Shown: one piece after another, positions 53,833 to 63,665 of the stretch | Layout: each line of letters opens with the position of its first letter | Position numbering within the stretch: the stretch's first letter is position 1 | Notes under the pieces: model-generated | What the model was told of the DNA's origin: nothing | The model's database searches: none | The model's input: only the letters and a program-made list of their open reading frames with translations | Made by a program: the position numbers and the translations under genes | Origin: Rhodobacter sp. Har01 | Lineage (GTDB): Bacteria; Pseudomonadota; Alphaproteobacteria; Rhodobacterales; Rhodobacteraceae | NCBI RefSeq assembly: GCF_020564565.1 | Contig: NZ_JAJCTD010000006.1 | Span: forward strand, 124,001-188,000 | Direction: 5' to 3' | DNA length: 64,000 nucleotides

Positions 53833-55569
53833 ATGACCACGAACCAGCGTTTCGACAAGTCGAAGCTGCCCAGCCGCCATGTGACCGAAGGCCCGGCGCG
53901 CGCCCCGCACCGCAGCTATTTCTACGCCATGGGCATCACCGAAGAGGAAATCCACCAGCCCTGGGTGGGCGTGGCGACCTGCTGGAACGAGGCCGCGCCC
54001 TGCAACATCGCGCTGAACCGGCAGGCGCAGATCGTCAAGCACGGCGTCAAGAAGGCCGGCGGCACCCCGCGTGAGTTCACCACCATCACCGTGACCGACG
54101 GCATCGCCATGGGGCACGAGGGGATGCGGTCGTCGCTGGCGTCGCGCGATGCCATCGCCGACACGGTGGAACTGACCATGCGCGGCCATTGCTATGACGC
54201 GCTGGTGGGGCTGGCGGGCTGCGACAAGTCTCTGCCGGGGATGATGATGGCGATGGTGCGGCTGAACGTGCCCAGCGTCTTCATTTACGGCGGGTCGATC
54301 CTGCCCGGCCGCTACAAGGGCCAGGACATCACCGTGCAGGACATGTTCGAGGCGGTGGGCAAGAACCAGGCCGGCACTCTGAGCGAGGCCGAACTGGAGA
54401 TCATGGAAAAGATCGCCTGCCCGTCCAGCGGCGCCTGCGGGGCGCAGTACACCGCGAACACCATGGCCTGCGTCAGCGAAGCCATCGGGCTGGCGCTGCT
54501 GAATTCCAGCGGCGCGCCGGCGCCCTACGAAAGCCGCGACCAGTATGGCGAGGCGTCCGGCGTGGCGGTGATGACGCTGATCGAGAAGAACATCCGCGCC
54601 CGGGACATCGTCACGCGGAAGAGCCTTGAGAACGCCGCCCGCGTGGTGGCCTGCACCGGCGGCAGCACCAACGGTGCTTTGCACCTGCCGGCGATTGCGC
54701 ATGAGGCGGGGATCGACTTCGACCTGTTCGACGTGGCCGACATCATGCGCGACACGCCGTATTTCGTCGACCTGCGGCCGGGCGGGAAATACGTGGCGAA
54801 AGACCTCTATGAGGTCGGCGGCGTGCCGGTGGTGATGAAGGAACTGGCCCGCGCCGGGTTGCTGCACCCGGACTGCATCACCGCCAGCGGCAAATCCCTG
54901 GGCGAAAGCCTTGAAGAGATTCGCGGCGAGGCGGACGGCCGGGTGATCTATTCCATCGACAAACCGCTGACCAGGACCGGCGGCGTTGTGGGCCTGAAGG
55001 GCAACCTGGCGCCCGACGGGGCCATCGTGAAGGTGGCCGGCATGACCGAGGCCGAGCAGGTCTTTAGCGGTCCGGCCCGCGTCTTCGACTGCGAGGAAGA
55101 CGCCTTCGAGGCGGTCAAGGCGCGCAGCTACAAGGAAGGCGAGGTGCTGGTGATCCGCAACGAAGGCCCCGCAGGCGGGCCGGGGATGCGCGAGATGCTG
55201 GCGACCACCGCCGCCCTGTCCGGCCAGGGCATGGGCAAGAAGGTGGCGCTGATCACCGATGGCCGGTTCAGCGGTGCGACGCGCGGCTTCTGCGTCGGCC
55301 ATGTCGGCCCCGAGGCCGCACATGGCGGGCCTATCGCGCTGGTCCGCACCGGCGACATCATCACGCTGAATGCCTTGACGGGCGAATTGTCCGTGGCCCT
55401 GACCGATGAGGAGCTGGCAAGCCGCAAGGCCGCCTGGAAGGGACCGCGCAAGACCGAATACACCTCGGGCGCGCTGTGGAAATACGCCCGGCTTGTGGGA
55501 TCGGCGCGCTATGGTGCGGTCACCCATCCGGGCGCCAGGGACGAGGCGCATGTCTACATGGATCAGTAG
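53833..55569 (+). CDS. ilvD: Dihydroxy-acid dehydratase IlvD
   Basis: A 578-residue iron-sulfur enzyme of branched-chain amino acid synthesis. Cysteines for the cluster sit in [26 protein letters not shown] and [16 protein letters not shown]; the C-terminal [20 protein letters not shown] contains the catalytic serine region. ATG 53833 was preferred to 53827 because GGGAGG then has a 6-nt spacing. Its 3' end overlaps the next gene by 20 nt. Confidence 0.96.
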   Translation: MTTNQRFDKSKLPSRHVTEGPARAPHRSYFYAMGITEEEIHQPWVGVATCWNEAAPCNIALNRQAQIVKHGVKKAGGTPREFTTITVTDGIAMGHEGMRSSLASRDAIADTVELTMRGHCYDALVGLAGCDKSLPGMMMAMVRLNVPSVFIYGGSILPGRYKGQDITVQDMFEAVGKNQAGTLSEAELEIMEKIACPSSGACGAQYTANTMACVSEAIGLALLNSSGAPAPYESRDQYGEASGVAVMTLIEKNIRARDIVTRKSLENAARVVACTGGSTNGALHLPAIAHEAGIDFDLFDVADIMRDTPYFVDLRPGGKYVAKDLYEVGGVPVVMKELARAGLLHPDCITASGKSLGESLEEIRGEADGRVIYSIDKPLTRTGGVVGLKGNLAPDGAIVKVAGMTEAEQVFSGPARVFDCEEDAFEAVKARSYKEGEVLVIRNEGPAGGPGMREMLATTAALSGQGMGKKVALITDGRFSGATRGFCVGHVGPEAAHGGPIALVRTGDIITLNALTGELSVALTDEELASRKAAWKGPRKTEYTSGALWKYARLVGSARYGAVTHPGARDEAHVYMDQ

Positions 55570-56137
55570 GGCGGCGCTTGTCCTGCTGCTGGCGGCTTGC
55601 GTTCCCGTCGCAGGCGGCGGCCTTGGCCTGGCCGGCAAGAATGCGGCCCCGGTGCTGGGCGGGGCGATCGAAGTGGCCGGACCGCGCGGCTATTGCATCG
55701 ACCGCAAGGCCAGCCGCGAGACCGAGGACAGCGCCGTCATGGTGCTGGGCCGCTGTGCCGGCAGCCTGACCGCCGAGCCGGCGCTGATCGCCATCGTGGT
55801 GGGTGCGCAGGGATCATCCGAAGTGCTGAAGACCGGAGCTTCGGCGCTGACCGAGTTCTTCGCCAGTGCCGATGGCCGCGCCGCGCTGGCACGCGACGGC
55901 CGGGCCGGATCGGTGACGATTCACAGCGTCACGGTGGCGGAAGGCGCGCTGGTGCTGCACCTGACCGACCGCTCGGTCGGCCGCTACTGGCGCGCACTGA
56001 TCGGTGCGCGGGGACGGCTGGTGACGATCTCGGTCAGTGCGCCGGTCGGCGACGACCTGGCGCCCGAGGCCGGACGCGCGCTGCTGGACGCCACCATCGC
56101 CGCAATGCGGGCCGCCAACCGGGGCGAGGGCGGCTGA
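55550..56137 (+). CDS. Lipoprotein of unknown function
   Basis: A 195-residue protein with a short lipoprotein signal: [17 protein letters not shown], lipobox LAAC with Cys17. The mature part is alpha/beta with one disulfide-capable cysteine pair ([17 protein letters not shown]). The start overlaps ilvD by 20 nt in another frame, which suggests coupling or a recent start shift. I do not recognise the family. Confidence 0.78.
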   Translation: MSTWISRAALVLLLAACVPVAGGGLGLAGKNAAPVLGGAIEVAGPRGYCIDRKASRETEDSAVMVLGRCAGSLTAEPALIAIVVGAQGSSEVLKTGASALTEFFASADGRAALARDGRAGSVTIHSVTVAEGALVLHLTDRSVGRYWRALIGARGRLVTISVSAPVGDDLAPEAGRALLDATIAAMRAANRGEGG

Positions 56138-56232
56138 GCCGGGGTTTGCGTTTTCGGGATGACGGACGAAACGTTTAATCCTATTGAATAAAGCGCGAAT
56201 GACCGGCGGTTGAACGGGCGGGCGGGCGGACG

Positions 56233-57006
56233 ATGGCGGGGCGGGTAGACAGCGTTCTGGAAAGACTGGCGTTCCGGCGGATGCTGCGGCGCTGGTCGCG
56301 GGCCGCGGACGAGGCGCCGCAGATGGACCTGTCGCAACTGCGCGCGATGCGCGGCCAGGCCCGGCAGATGCGCCGCGAACTGGACCGCGTGCTGCACCAG
56401 GCCGAGTTCCGCCTGGCCTTACCGGTGATCGGCACCACCGCCATCCGCCGCCCGGCCGGCACCGACTGGGCCTGGCGGCCCGAGTTGTGGAAGGGCCCGA
56501 TCGCAGTATCGGGGCTGGCCAACGTTTCGGGCCGTGAACCGGTTTGCGACGGCGCCACGGTCTTCCACGACTGCCGCCGCAGCGAGTTGACCTTCCGCCA
56601 GATCCGCAACACGCGCGGGTCCGACGTGGCCCCGTTCGGCTTTCGCATGGATGTGTTCCGCTTTGACGGATCGTTCCTGAGCCTGGTGCTGGACCTTCCG
56701 GCCGAGGCGGTCGAGGGCCTGCGGCTGCGCCACCTGATCCGGCTGGACGTGATCGTCGAGATGGAGAAACCGCTTGAGATCTTTGCCCGTTTGAACATCA
56801 AGCACGGGCCCAACGTGGAGCAGCTGGTGCGCGAACTGCCGCTGCACGAGGAAGAGGTGATGGTCGAGTTCGACCTCGCCTATGCCAAGGTCAACGAGAA
56901 GCGGATCGAGAAGATGTGGCTGGACCTGATCTTCGAGGGGCCGGAGATGAACCAGATCATCCTGCGCGACGTCACCGTCTGCCGCAGGCCAAGGGCCGAG
57001 GTGTGA
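56233..57006 (+). CDS. DUF6478 family protein
   Basis: A 257-residue protein: helical N-terminus (LRAMRGQARQMRRELDRVLHQAEFRL) then a beta-rich domain with WAWRPELWKGPI, HDCRRSELTFRQIRNTR and EMEKPLEIFARLNIKHGPN, the DUF6478 pattern as I remember it. No signal or membrane segment. The next gene starts 4 nt later, so the two probably act together. Function unknown. Confidence 0.8.
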   Translation: MAGRVDSVLERLAFRRMLRRWSRAADEAPQMDLSQLRAMRGQARQMRRELDRVLHQAEFRLALPVIGTTAIRRPAGTDWAWRPELWKGPIAVSGLANVSGREPVCDGATVFHDCRRSELTFRQIRNTRGSDVAPFGFRMDVFRFDGSFLSLVLDLPAEAVEGLRLRHLIRLDVIVEMEKPLEIFARLNIKHGPNVEQLVRELPLHEEEVMVEFDLAYAKVNEKRIEKMWLDLIFEGPEMNQIILRDVTVCRRPRAEV

Positions 57007-57010
57007 CGCC

Positions 57011-57394
57011 ATGAGCGACGGGGTGAAGCTGACGCAGACGCGGATCCGGGCCGGGGTCTGGGAAGGGATGCTGGGCGGCGCCGGGGCCACGGCGCCGAAG
57101 CTTGAGGTGATGCACCTGGAAAAGCCGGTTCCGGGCGTGAGCGTGACCGCCGTGCCGGGCCGTGAGGGCGACTATGCGGTGCGGGTGCCGATCCCGGCCG
57201 AGCTGCTGAGCGAGGGGGTGCAGACCTTCCTGATCCGGTCGGGCGCCGAGACTCTGGCGCATTTCACGATCATCACCGGGGTGGCCATGGAAGACGACCT
57301 GCGCGCCGAGATCGACCTCTTGCGCGCCGAACTGGACATGCTGAAGCGCGCATTCCGGCGGCATTGCCTGGAAACCGCCGGGCAGGCGGGGTGA
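57011..57394 (+). CDS. Unknown protein paired with the DUF6478 gene
   Basis: A 127-residue soluble protein: beta-rich first 90 residues, then a helix (LRAEIDLLRAELDMLKRAFRRH) likely to form a coiled coil. Starts 4 nt after the DUF6478 stop and converges on thuB. Not recognised. Confidence 0.75.
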   Translation: MSDGVKLTQTRIRAGVWEGMLGGAGATAPKLEVMHLEKPVPGVSVTAVPGREGDYAVRVPIPAELLSEGVQTFLIRSGAETLAHFTIITGVAMEDDLRAEIDLLRAELDMLKRAFRRHCLETAGQAG

Positions 57395-57402
57395 ACCCGG
57401 CT

Positions 57403-58455
57403 CTACGCCGGCAACAGGCGTGACCCGCTGGCGGCGCTGTCCTCGGCCCGGTCAAGCCAGCGCTGAAGCTGGGCGCCGCGGGCGAAGTCGGGGTCAGTGG
57501 GGCCTTCGCCGCGGATGGCGGCGATGAAGCGGTCATAGACCGTGGGCACGGGCGGGCAGGGAATCGTCTCCCAGCGGGCGCCGGTGCGGGCCGGGCCAAG
57601 GCAGGCGGAGAGGGCGCTTTCGGCGTTCTCGAAGCGGATGTCGAGACCGCCCTCGGTGCCGTAAAGCCGCAGGCGCAGGTCGTTCAGGTGGCCGGTGGCA
57701 AAGCGGCTGGCGTGCACCACGCCAAGCGCGCCGCCTTCCAGGCGCAGCTGCAGGGTGGCGCTGTCGTTGGCGTCCAGGGGGTAGTCGCCGATGCGGCCGC
57801 CGGGGGCCTTGTCGAAGGTGGCAAGCCGGGCGCTGACCTCGGTCGGGGCTTCGCCGGCGGCGAAGGTGGCGAAGTCGAGGATGTGGATGCCGACGTCGCC
57901 CAGCACGCCCTTCGATCCATGTGCGGTGGACAGCCGCCACAGCCATTGCGGTTCGGTCCGCCAGTCGCCCCAGGCGGGCTGGGTCAGCCAGCTTTGCAGG
58001 TAGGAGGCTTCGAAGTGCCGGATGGGGCCGAGGGCGCCTTCGGCGACAAGTTGGGCCGCCTGTTGCAGGGCGGGGACGTTGCGGTAGGTGAGGTTGACCA
58101 TGGCAACGGTGCCGGCCCTGGCGGCGGCCTGCGCCATCTCGGCGGCGTCGGCGGCGCTGGTGGCGAGCGGCTTTTCGCACAGCACATGCTTGCCTGCGGC
58201 CAGCAGCGGTAGGGTGGTAGCGTGGTGGGCGGCATCGGGGGTGACGTTGGCCACGGCGTCGAACCGGCCCCAGTCAAGCGCGTCTGCCAGGCGGCTGAAG
58301 GTCCGGCCAAGGCCGTGCCTCGCGGCAAAGGCCGCAAGCGGTTCGGCCCGGGTGTCGACCCCGGCGACCAGTTCCACGCCGGGGATGCGGGCGAAGGCCG
58401 CGGCGTGGTTCGCGGCCATGCCGCCGGTGCCAAGGATGAGCAGGCGAAGAGTCAT
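57403..58455 (-). CDS. thuB: Gfo/Idh/MocA oxidoreductase, ThuB-like
   Basis: A 350-residue NAD(P)-dependent sugar oxidoreductase: LLILGTGGMAANHA Rossmann site, CEKPLATS with the catalytic lysine, and DVGIHILDFATF with the active-site His and Asp. It overlaps thuA by 4 nt; this pairing is the mark of the trehalose-utilisation genes thuAB of rhizobia, where ThuB acts on 3-ketodisaccharides. The symbol rests on that neighbourhood. Confidence 0.85.
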   Translation of the reverse strand: MTLRLLILGTGGMAANHAAAFARIPGVELVAGVDTRAEPLAAFAARHGLGRTFSRLADALDWGRFDAVANVTPDAAHHATTLPLLAAGKHVLCEKPLATSAADAAEMAQAAARAGTVAMVNLTYRNVPALQQAAQLVAEGALGPIRHFEASYLQSWLTQPAWGDWRTEPQWLWRLSTAHGSKGVLGDVGIHILDFATFAAGEAPTEVSARLATFDKAPGGRIGDYPLDANDSATLQLRLEGGALGVVHASRFATGHLNDLRLRLYGTEGGLDIRFENAESALSACLGPARTGARWETIPCPPVPTVYDRFIAAIRGEGPTDPDFARGAQLQRWLDRAEDSAASGSRLLPA

Positions 58456-59240
58456 CGCAGACCCGCTTCTCCCTTGGCGTGCAGCCTGGGGCCGCGTTCG
58501 GTGATCGGTTCCAAAGCGCTTTCAACCGGGACGTTCGGCGCGGCGCCCGGGTCGGCGATGCGGGGGGCCGGATTGCGCGCCCAGCGGACGGCGTTGACGA
58601 TGACCTTCTGCACGTTGGCATCGTGGTAGGTGGGATAGGTTTCGTGCCCGGGCCGGAAGTAGAACACGCGGCCTGCGCCGCGCTTGTAGGTGACGCCCGA
58701 GCGGAACACCTCGCCGCCCTGGAACCACGAGACGAAGACGGTTTCCATCGGGTCGGGGATGCCGAAGGGCTCGCCATACATCTCTTCCTGCTCAAGCTCG
58801 AAGTGGTCGGGCAGGCCGGCGGCGATGGGATGACTGCGCGAGGTCAGCCAGAGCCGCTCACGCTCGCCCGCCTCGCGCCAGGTCAGGTTGCAGGGGGTGC
58901 CCATCAAACGCTTGAAGGGTTTGGAGAAATGGGCCGAGTGCAGGAAGATCGCGCCCATCCCGGACCAGACGGCGGCGCAGACCTGATCGACGATGTCGTC
59001 GCGCACCTGCGCATGGGCGGCGTGGCCCCACCAGACCAGCACGTCGGTCGCGTCCAGCCGACCGGGGGGCAGGCCGTGGCTGGGCTGTTCCAGTGTGGCG
59101 GTGGTGGCGGTGATGCCGGGGGCGGCGTTCAGGGCGTCGGCGATGCATTGGTGCATGCCTGTGGGGTAGATTTCCCGCACGGTGGCGGTGGATCGCTCGT
59201 GGAGGTTCTCGCCCCAGACGGTGACGCGGATGTTCGGCAT
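58452..59240 (-). CDS. thuA: ThuA-domain protein (trehalose utilisation)
   Basis: A 262-residue ThuA of the glutamine-amidotransferase-like fold: VTVWGENLHER, IYPTGMHQCIADALN, LVWWGHAAHAQV, LHSAHFSKPFKRLMGTPC and FYFRPGHETYPTYHDANV follow the rhizobial protein closely. With ThuB it processes 3-keto derivatives of trehalose and related disaccharides. ATG 59240 is the conserved start (MPNIRVTVWG). A LacI-type operator lies 51 nt upstream. No sugar transport genes are in the window. Confidence 0.92.
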   Translation of the reverse strand: MPNIRVTVWGENLHERSTATVREIYPTGMHQCIADALNAAPGITATTATLEQPSHGLPPGRLDATDVLVWWGHAAHAQVRDDIVDQVCAAVWSGMGAIFLHSAHFSKPFKRLMGTPCNLTWREAGERERLWLTSRSHPIAAGLPDHFELEQEEMYGEPFGIPDPMETVFVSWFQGGEVFRSGVTYKRGAGRVFYFRPGHETYPTYHDANVQKVIVNAVRWARNPAPRIADPGAAPNVPVESALEPITERGPRLHAKGEAGLR

Positions 59241-59290
59241 GCTGGCCCCCGGCATATGACGCGGCCAGCCTACGCCGTTTCAAGGCACTT

Positions 59291-59304
59291 TCAAAGCGCT
59301 TTGA
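59291..59304. promoter_or_regulatory. LacI-type operator before thuA
   Basis: TCAAAGCGCTTTGA is a perfect 14-nt palindrome with the central CG step typical of LacI-family sites, in the 70-nt gap between map and thuA, where it could cover the thuA promoter. A related CAAAGCGCTTTC lies at about 58513 inside the thuA 3' end. Confidence 0.65.
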
Positions 59305-59310
59305 GGGCGA

Positions 59311-60120
59311 TCATTCCCAGGTGCGGAAGAACTTGCCCGCGGGCGAGGCGGTGAAGATCTCGCAGCCGGTCGCGGTGACGCCGATCGAGTGTTCGTATTG
59401 CGCCGAAAGCGACTTGTCGCGGGTGACGGCGGTCCAGTCGTCGGCAAGGATCTTGGTCTCGGGGCGGCCAAGGTTCACCATCGGCTCGATGGTGAAGAAC
59501 ATGCCTTCTTCCAGCGCCGGTCCTGATCCGGGCCGGCCATAGTGCAGCACGTTCGGCGGGGCATGGAACACGCGGCCCAGGCCGTGACCGCAGAAATCGC
59601 GGACCACCGACATGCGGTTGGCCTCGACATAGGACTGGATGGCGTGCCCGATGTCGCCGAAGGTGGCGCCCGGGCGGACGGCGGCGATGCCGCGCATCAG
59701 CGCCTCATGCGTGACCTCGATCAGGCGTTCGGCCTTGCGGGCAAGCTGGCCCGCCACATACATCCGCGAGGTATCGCCAAACCAGCCGTCGACGATCACG
59801 GTGACGTCGATGTTCAGGATGTCGCCGTCGGCCAGCACCTTCGGCCCCGGGATGCCGTGGCAGACCACGTGGTTCACCGAGATGCAGGAGGCGTGCTTGT
59901 AGCCCTTGTAGCCGATGGTGGCCGAGACCACGCCGCGGCGGATGATCTCTTCGCGGATGAAATCGTCGATCTCGGCGGTGGGGGTGCCGAGCCGCACCAG
60001 GGGGGCGACCTGGTCCAGGATTTCGGCGGCGACCTGGCCGGCCGCGCGCATGCCGGCGAAACCCGCCTCGTCGTAGATGCGGATGCCGTCGCGGGTGATG
60101 CGGGCGCGGGTTTCGTCCAT
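59311..60120 (-). CDS. map: Type I methionine aminopeptidase
   Basis: A 269-residue enzyme removing N-terminal methionine. The metal ligands are in NIDVTVIVDGWFGDTSRMY (two Asp), CGHGLGRVFH (His), FTIEPMV (Glu) and a final YEHSIGVT (Glu). The N-terminus (HASCISVNHVVCHG) is typical. It lies upstream of thuA on the same strand but is separated from it by the LacI site. Confidence 0.95.
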   Translation of the reverse strand: MDETRARITRDGIRIYDEAGFAGMRAAGQVAAEILDQVAPLVRLGTPTAEIDDFIREEIIRRGVVSATIGYKGYKHASCISVNHVVCHGIPGPKVLADGDILNIDVTVIVDGWFGDTSRMYVAGQLARKAERLIEVTHEALMRGIAAVRPGATFGDIGHAIQSYVEANRMSVVRDFCGHGLGRVFHAPPNVLHYGRPGSGPALEEGMFFTIEPMVNLGRPETKILADDWTAVTRDKSLSAQYEHSIGVTATGCEIFTASPAGKFFRTWE

Positions 60121-60241
60121 GGGTGGTCCTTTTGTGCCCTACATAGGGGCATGGCGTCCGCTTGGCCAGAGGCGGCAGGGAGTTGGAATGCCGCCCTGCG
60201 GCAGCTATACCGCGCGGGAGAGGCCGGATGGAGGCGGGGCG

Positions 60242-60961
60242 ATGGCGAATCCCACGGCAGCAATGCTGGTGATCGGCGACGAAATCCTGTCGGGGCGGAC
60301 GCGCGATTCGAACCTGCACTACCTGGCAGGGGAACTGACCCGCGTTGGCATCGACCTGCGCGAAGCTCGGGTGGTGGCCGACGATGCTGCGGCCATCGTG
60401 GCGGCGGTGCGGGCGCTGTCGGCTTCGTTCGATCAGGTCTTTACCAGCGGCGGCATCGGCCCGACGCATGACGACATCACGGCGGATGCGGTGGCCGAGG
60501 CGATGCGGGCCAGGATCGGCCACCGGGCCGACGCGATGGCGCTGCTGGCCGCGCATTACGACCGCCAGGGCGTGCCGTTCAACGAGGCCCGCCAGCGAAT
60601 GGCCCGCATCCCCGACGGCGCCGTGCTGATCGACAACCCGATCTCGGTCGCGCCGGGGTTCAGCCTGGGCAACGTGCATGTGATGGCGGGGGTGCCGACG
60701 ATCTTCGAGGCGATGGTGGCGGGTCTCTTGCCGCGGTTGACCGGCGGCGCGCCGCTGTTGTCGCAAAGCCTGCGGGTGATGCGGCCCGAGGGCGAGATCG
60801 CGGCGGCCTTCGGGGCGCTGGCGGCGCAGCACCCAGACCTGTCGATGGGGTCCTATCCGTTCTCGCTGAACGGCGCCTATGGCACCAACCTGGTGATCCG
60901 CGGCACCGACCCGGGGCAGCTGGATGCGGCGATGGTGCAGCTGATGAAGCTTTTCGGATGA
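60242..60961 (+). CDS. Molybdopterin-binding (CinA N-terminal) protein
   Basis: A 239-residue MoCF-fold protein: MLVIGDEILSGRTRDSN, FTSGGIGPTHDDIT and NPISVAPGFSLGNVHVMAGVP are the CinA N-terminal signatures. It lacks the C-terminal nicotinamide-mononucleotide deamidase domain. Usual name 'competence/damage-inducible protein A'. ATG 60242 follows GGAGGCGGGGCG. The stop overlaps the GNAT start by 4 nt. Confidence 0.9.
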   Translation: MANPTAAMLVIGDEILSGRTRDSNLHYLAGELTRVGIDLREARVVADDAAAIVAAVRALSASFDQVFTSGGIGPTHDDITADAVAEAMRARIGHRADAMALLAAHYDRQGVPFNEARQRMARIPDGAVLIDNPISVAPGFSLGNVHVMAGVPTIFEAMVAGLLPRLTGGAPLLSQSLRVMRPEGEIAAAFGALAAQHPDLSMGSYPFSLNGAYGTNLVIRGTDPGQLDAAMVQLMKLFG

Positions 60962-61707
60962 CCCCCGAGCGCCTGGCCGAGGTCATGGAGGCGACCTGGC
61001 CGCCGGCGGCGGTGCGGGATCTGGGGCCGTTCCGCCTGCGGGATGGCGCCGGCGGCGGCAAGCGGGTGTCGGCGGCCAGTGCCGAAGCGGCCTGGGACAC
61101 GGCATCGCTTCGCGCCGCCCTGGCCGTGATGGCCGACCCGCTGTTCCTGATCCGCGAGGGCGACGCGGTGCTGGACAAGGCTCTGGCGGCGGAGGGGTTC
61201 GCCGTGGTCGATCCGGTGGTCGCCTATGCCGCACCGGCGGCGGCGCTGCAGGGCGAGTTGCCTTTCCTGACCGCCTTCCCGCACTGGCCGCCGCTGGAGG
61301 CCGCACGGTCAATCTGGGCCGAAGGTGGCATCGGTCCGGCGCGGGTGGCGGTGATGCAGCGCACAACCGGCCCGAAGACGGCCCTGCTGGCCCGGGCCGA
61401 GGATCGCCCGGCGGCGGCGGCCTTCGTGGCCTGCCTTGGCCCGGATGCCATGCTGCACGCGCTGGAAGTGCGGCCGCTCCTGCGCCGCCGGGGTGTTGGC
61501 CGGCACCTGCTGACCGCGGCCGCGAACTGGGCCGTTGCGCAGGGTGCCGAGACCCTGTCGCTGGTGGTGACGGAACGCAACCTTGCCGCAAGGGCGCTGT
61601 ACGAAAGTCTCGGCATGGTCGTCGTCGGGCGGTATCACTACCGTGCCGCCCCAGCATCCGCCCCGGCACCCGTTCCGGCCCCGGCAGAAGGACCCCGTCC
61701 CGCGTGA
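60958..61707 (+). CDS. GNAT-family N-acetyltransferase
   Basis: A 249-residue protein with a C-terminal GNAT domain: ALEVRPLLRRRGVGRHLLTAAANWA is the acetyl-CoA loop, then LSLVVTERNLAARALYESLGM. The first 100 residues are a less clear second, degenerate GNAT-like half. A proline/alanine-rich tail ends the protein. Overlaps both neighbours (ATGA, GTGA). Confidence 0.88.
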   Translation: MTPERLAEVMEATWPPAAVRDLGPFRLRDGAGGGKRVSAASAEAAWDTASLRAALAVMADPLFLIREGDAVLDKALAAEGFAVVDPVVAYAAPAAALQGELPFLTAFPHWPPLEAARSIWAEGGIGPARVAVMQRTTGPKTALLARAEDRPAAAAFVACLGPDAMLHALEVRPLLRRRGVGRHLLTAAANWAVAQGAETLSLVVTERNLAARALYESLGMVVVGRYHYRAAPASAPAPVPAPAEGPRPA

Positions 61708-62693
61708 CCTCGCCCCGCCGCCCCGCCGTTGCGCTGATCGCAGCCCTGCTGGCCCTGGCCCCGACGGCCGGCCAGGCCTTCGAGCCAGCGATGCCGGCGC
61801 CGGTCGATGCGCTGGAGAGCGAGGTCGAGACGCATGGCAGCTATGACCTGCCGACCGGGCCTTTCGCGGCCGGTGCGCTGCCGACGCGCCGGTTCGAAGG
61901 GGCGGTGGACCGGCGGGCCTATCGGCTTGAGGCGCCGCGGGCGACGCTTCTGGACCTGAAGGCGCCGCTGCGCGACCAGTTGGTGGCCGCCGGCTTCGAC
62001 ATCCTGTTCGAATGCGAGGCGCGGACCTGTGGCGGCTTCGACTTCCGTTTTGCGACCGAGGTTGTGCCGGAACCGGCGATGCATGTCGATCTGGGCGAGT
62101 TCCTGTTCCTGTCAGCCGCTCGCGGCGACGAGGCGGTCAGCCTGCTGGTCAGCCGTTCGGCCGGGGCGGCCTTCGTGCAGGTGATCCAGGTCGGACCGGT
62201 GCAGCCCGGCGCCGAGGTCGATGCGGCCGCCGCAGACGCGACCGCGCCTGACCAGACTCCTTCCCTGCCCGAAAGACCGCCTGCCCCCATTGTGGATGCG
62301 GCTGCGGGCCCGGCCTCCAGCGCGGCAGCGGTCCGGCTGGATGCCGGCCTGCCGGTCGCGCTGGACGACCTTGTCTTCGCCTCGGGGGCGGCCGAGCTGG
62401 AGCCCGGGGACTATCCTTCGCTCGGGGCGCTGGCCGACTGGTTGGCCGCGGCCCCCGCGCGGCGCCTGATTCTGGTCGGGCACACCGATGCCTCGGGCAG
62501 CCTAGCGGCCAATGTGGCGCTGTCAAAGCGGCGGGCCGAGGCCGTGCGGCGGGCGCTGATCAATGACCTGGGTGTCGCGCCGGGGCAGGTCAGTGCCGAG
62601 GGCGTTGGCCCGCTGGCCCCGCGCGACAGCAACCAGACCGAGGAAGGCCGCCGCAAGAACAGAAGGGTCGAGGCCGTTCCGGCCTCGACCTGA
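61704..62693 (+). CDS. OmpA-family peptidoglycan-associated protein
   Basis: A 329-residue exported protein starting with GTG 61704. The signal peptide ends near residue 25 (TAGQAFEP). The C-terminal OmpA domain (about 215-325) has LDDLVFASGAAELEPG, LVGHTDASGS and NQTEEGRRKNRRVE, the residues that grip diaminopimelate. The middle is a beta domain followed by a proline-rich linker. No outer-membrane barrel is evident. Confidence 0.9.
   Translation: MTSPRRPAVALIAALLALAPTAGQAFEPAMPAPVDALESEVETHGSYDLPTGPFAAGALPTRRFEGAVDRRAYRLEAPRATLLDLKAPLRDQLVAAGFDILFECEARTCGGFDFRFATEVVPEPAMHVDLGEFLFLSAARGDEAVSLLVSRSAGAAFVQVIQVGPVQPGAEVDAAAADATAPDQTPSLPERPPAPIVDAAAGPASSAAAVRLDAGLPVALDDLVFASGAAELEPGDYPSLGALADWLAAAPARRLILVGHTDASGSLAANVALSKRRAEAVRRALINDLGVAPGQVSAEGVGPLAPRDSNQTEEGRRKNRRVEAVPAST
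62666..62690. terminator. Terminator-like hairpin inside the last OmpA codons
   Basis: An 11-bp perfect stem GGTCGAGGCCG / CGGCCTCGACC with a TTC loop ends just before the TGA, between convergent OmpA and LysR genes. There is no T tract, so it may instead block 3' exonucleases. Confidence 0.5.
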
Positions 62694-62747
62694 AGTCACG
62701 ATCCTGTCGAGGGGGGAAGACGGGATCGCGTCGGCCGCCGAAGCGGC

Positions 62748-63665
62748 TTACCAGTTGTCCGGCCCCTTCTCGATGAAGCGGCGGGCCAGGAAATCGATGA
62801 AGGCGCGCACCTTGGGCTGGGTGAACCGGCCCGGCGGATAGACGGCGTAGATGCCCATCACCTCGGTCGGCAGGCCGGGGATGGCCTCTTCGACAATACC
62901 CTTGCGCAGCGCCTCGGCGTAAAGGAACGACGGCAGGTAGGCGATGCCCAGCCCGGCAATGGCGGCATTCAGCAGGCTTTGCCCGTCGTTCACCGTCAGC
63001 CAGCCGGCCGAGCGCACCTGGCGCTTTTCGCCCGAGGGTGCGGTGATCTTCCAGACGTTGCCGTTGGCCTGGTTCGAGTAGTGCAGAAGCTTGTGATCGT
63101 TCAGATCGTCGATCTTCATCGGGCGGCCGAACTTCTGGAAATAGGCCGGCGCGCCAATCATGCGCTTGGTCGTCTCGGTCAGCTTGCGGGCGCGCAACGA
63201 CGAATCTTCCAGGTCGCCCACCCGGATGGCCATGTCGAAGCCTTCGCTGATCAACTCGACGTAGCGGTTGTTCAACACCATGTTCACGGTGATCTCGGGG
63301 TATTCCAGCAGGAAATCCCCCAGGATCGGCGACAACAGGTTCACGCCGAAGTCGGTGGCGACCGAGATGCGCAACAGGCCGGACGGCGCGGATTGCATCG
63401 AGGTGACCAGCGCATCGGCCTCTCCGGCGTCATTCAGCACCCGGCGGGCGCGGTCATAGTAGGCCAGGCCGATTTCCGTGGGCGACACGCGACGCGTGGT
63501 TCGGTTCAGCAGTCGGGCGCCGAGACGGGCTTCCAAGGCGGAGACGTGTTTCGAAACGGCAGATTTCGAAATCCCCATCTTCTTGGCCGCGTCCGTGAAG
63601 CCGCCCTGGTCTACGACCGTGGCGAAGGCTTCCATTTCGGTCAGTCGGTCCATCAGTTTCCCCAT
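62748..63665 (-). CDS. LysR-family transcriptional regulator
   Basis: A 305-residue LysR protein of the large CrgA-like clade: FTDAAKKMGISKSAVSKHVSALEARLG is the winged helix, then RRVSPTEIGLAYYDRARRVL, and an effector domain (LLRISVATDFGVNLLSPILGDFL). A start at 63653 (MDRLTEM) is equally possible. Target genes unknown; it is in the same direction as the partial gene at the window end. Confidence 0.9.
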   Translation of the reverse strand: MGKLMDRLTEMEAFATVVDQGGFTDAAKKMGISKSAVSKHVSALEARLGARLLNRTTRRVSPTEIGLAYYDRARRVLNDAGEADALVTSMQSAPSGLLRISVATDFGVNLLSPILGDFLLEYPEITVNMVLNNRYVELISEGFDMAIRVGDLEDSSLRARKLTETTKRMIGAPAYFQKFGRPMKIDDLNDHKLLHYSNQANGNVWKITAPSGEKRQVRSAGWLTVNDGQSLLNAAIAGLGIAYLPSFLYAEALRKGIVEEAIPGLPTEVMGIYAVYPPGRFTQPKVRAFIDFLARRFIEKGPDNW

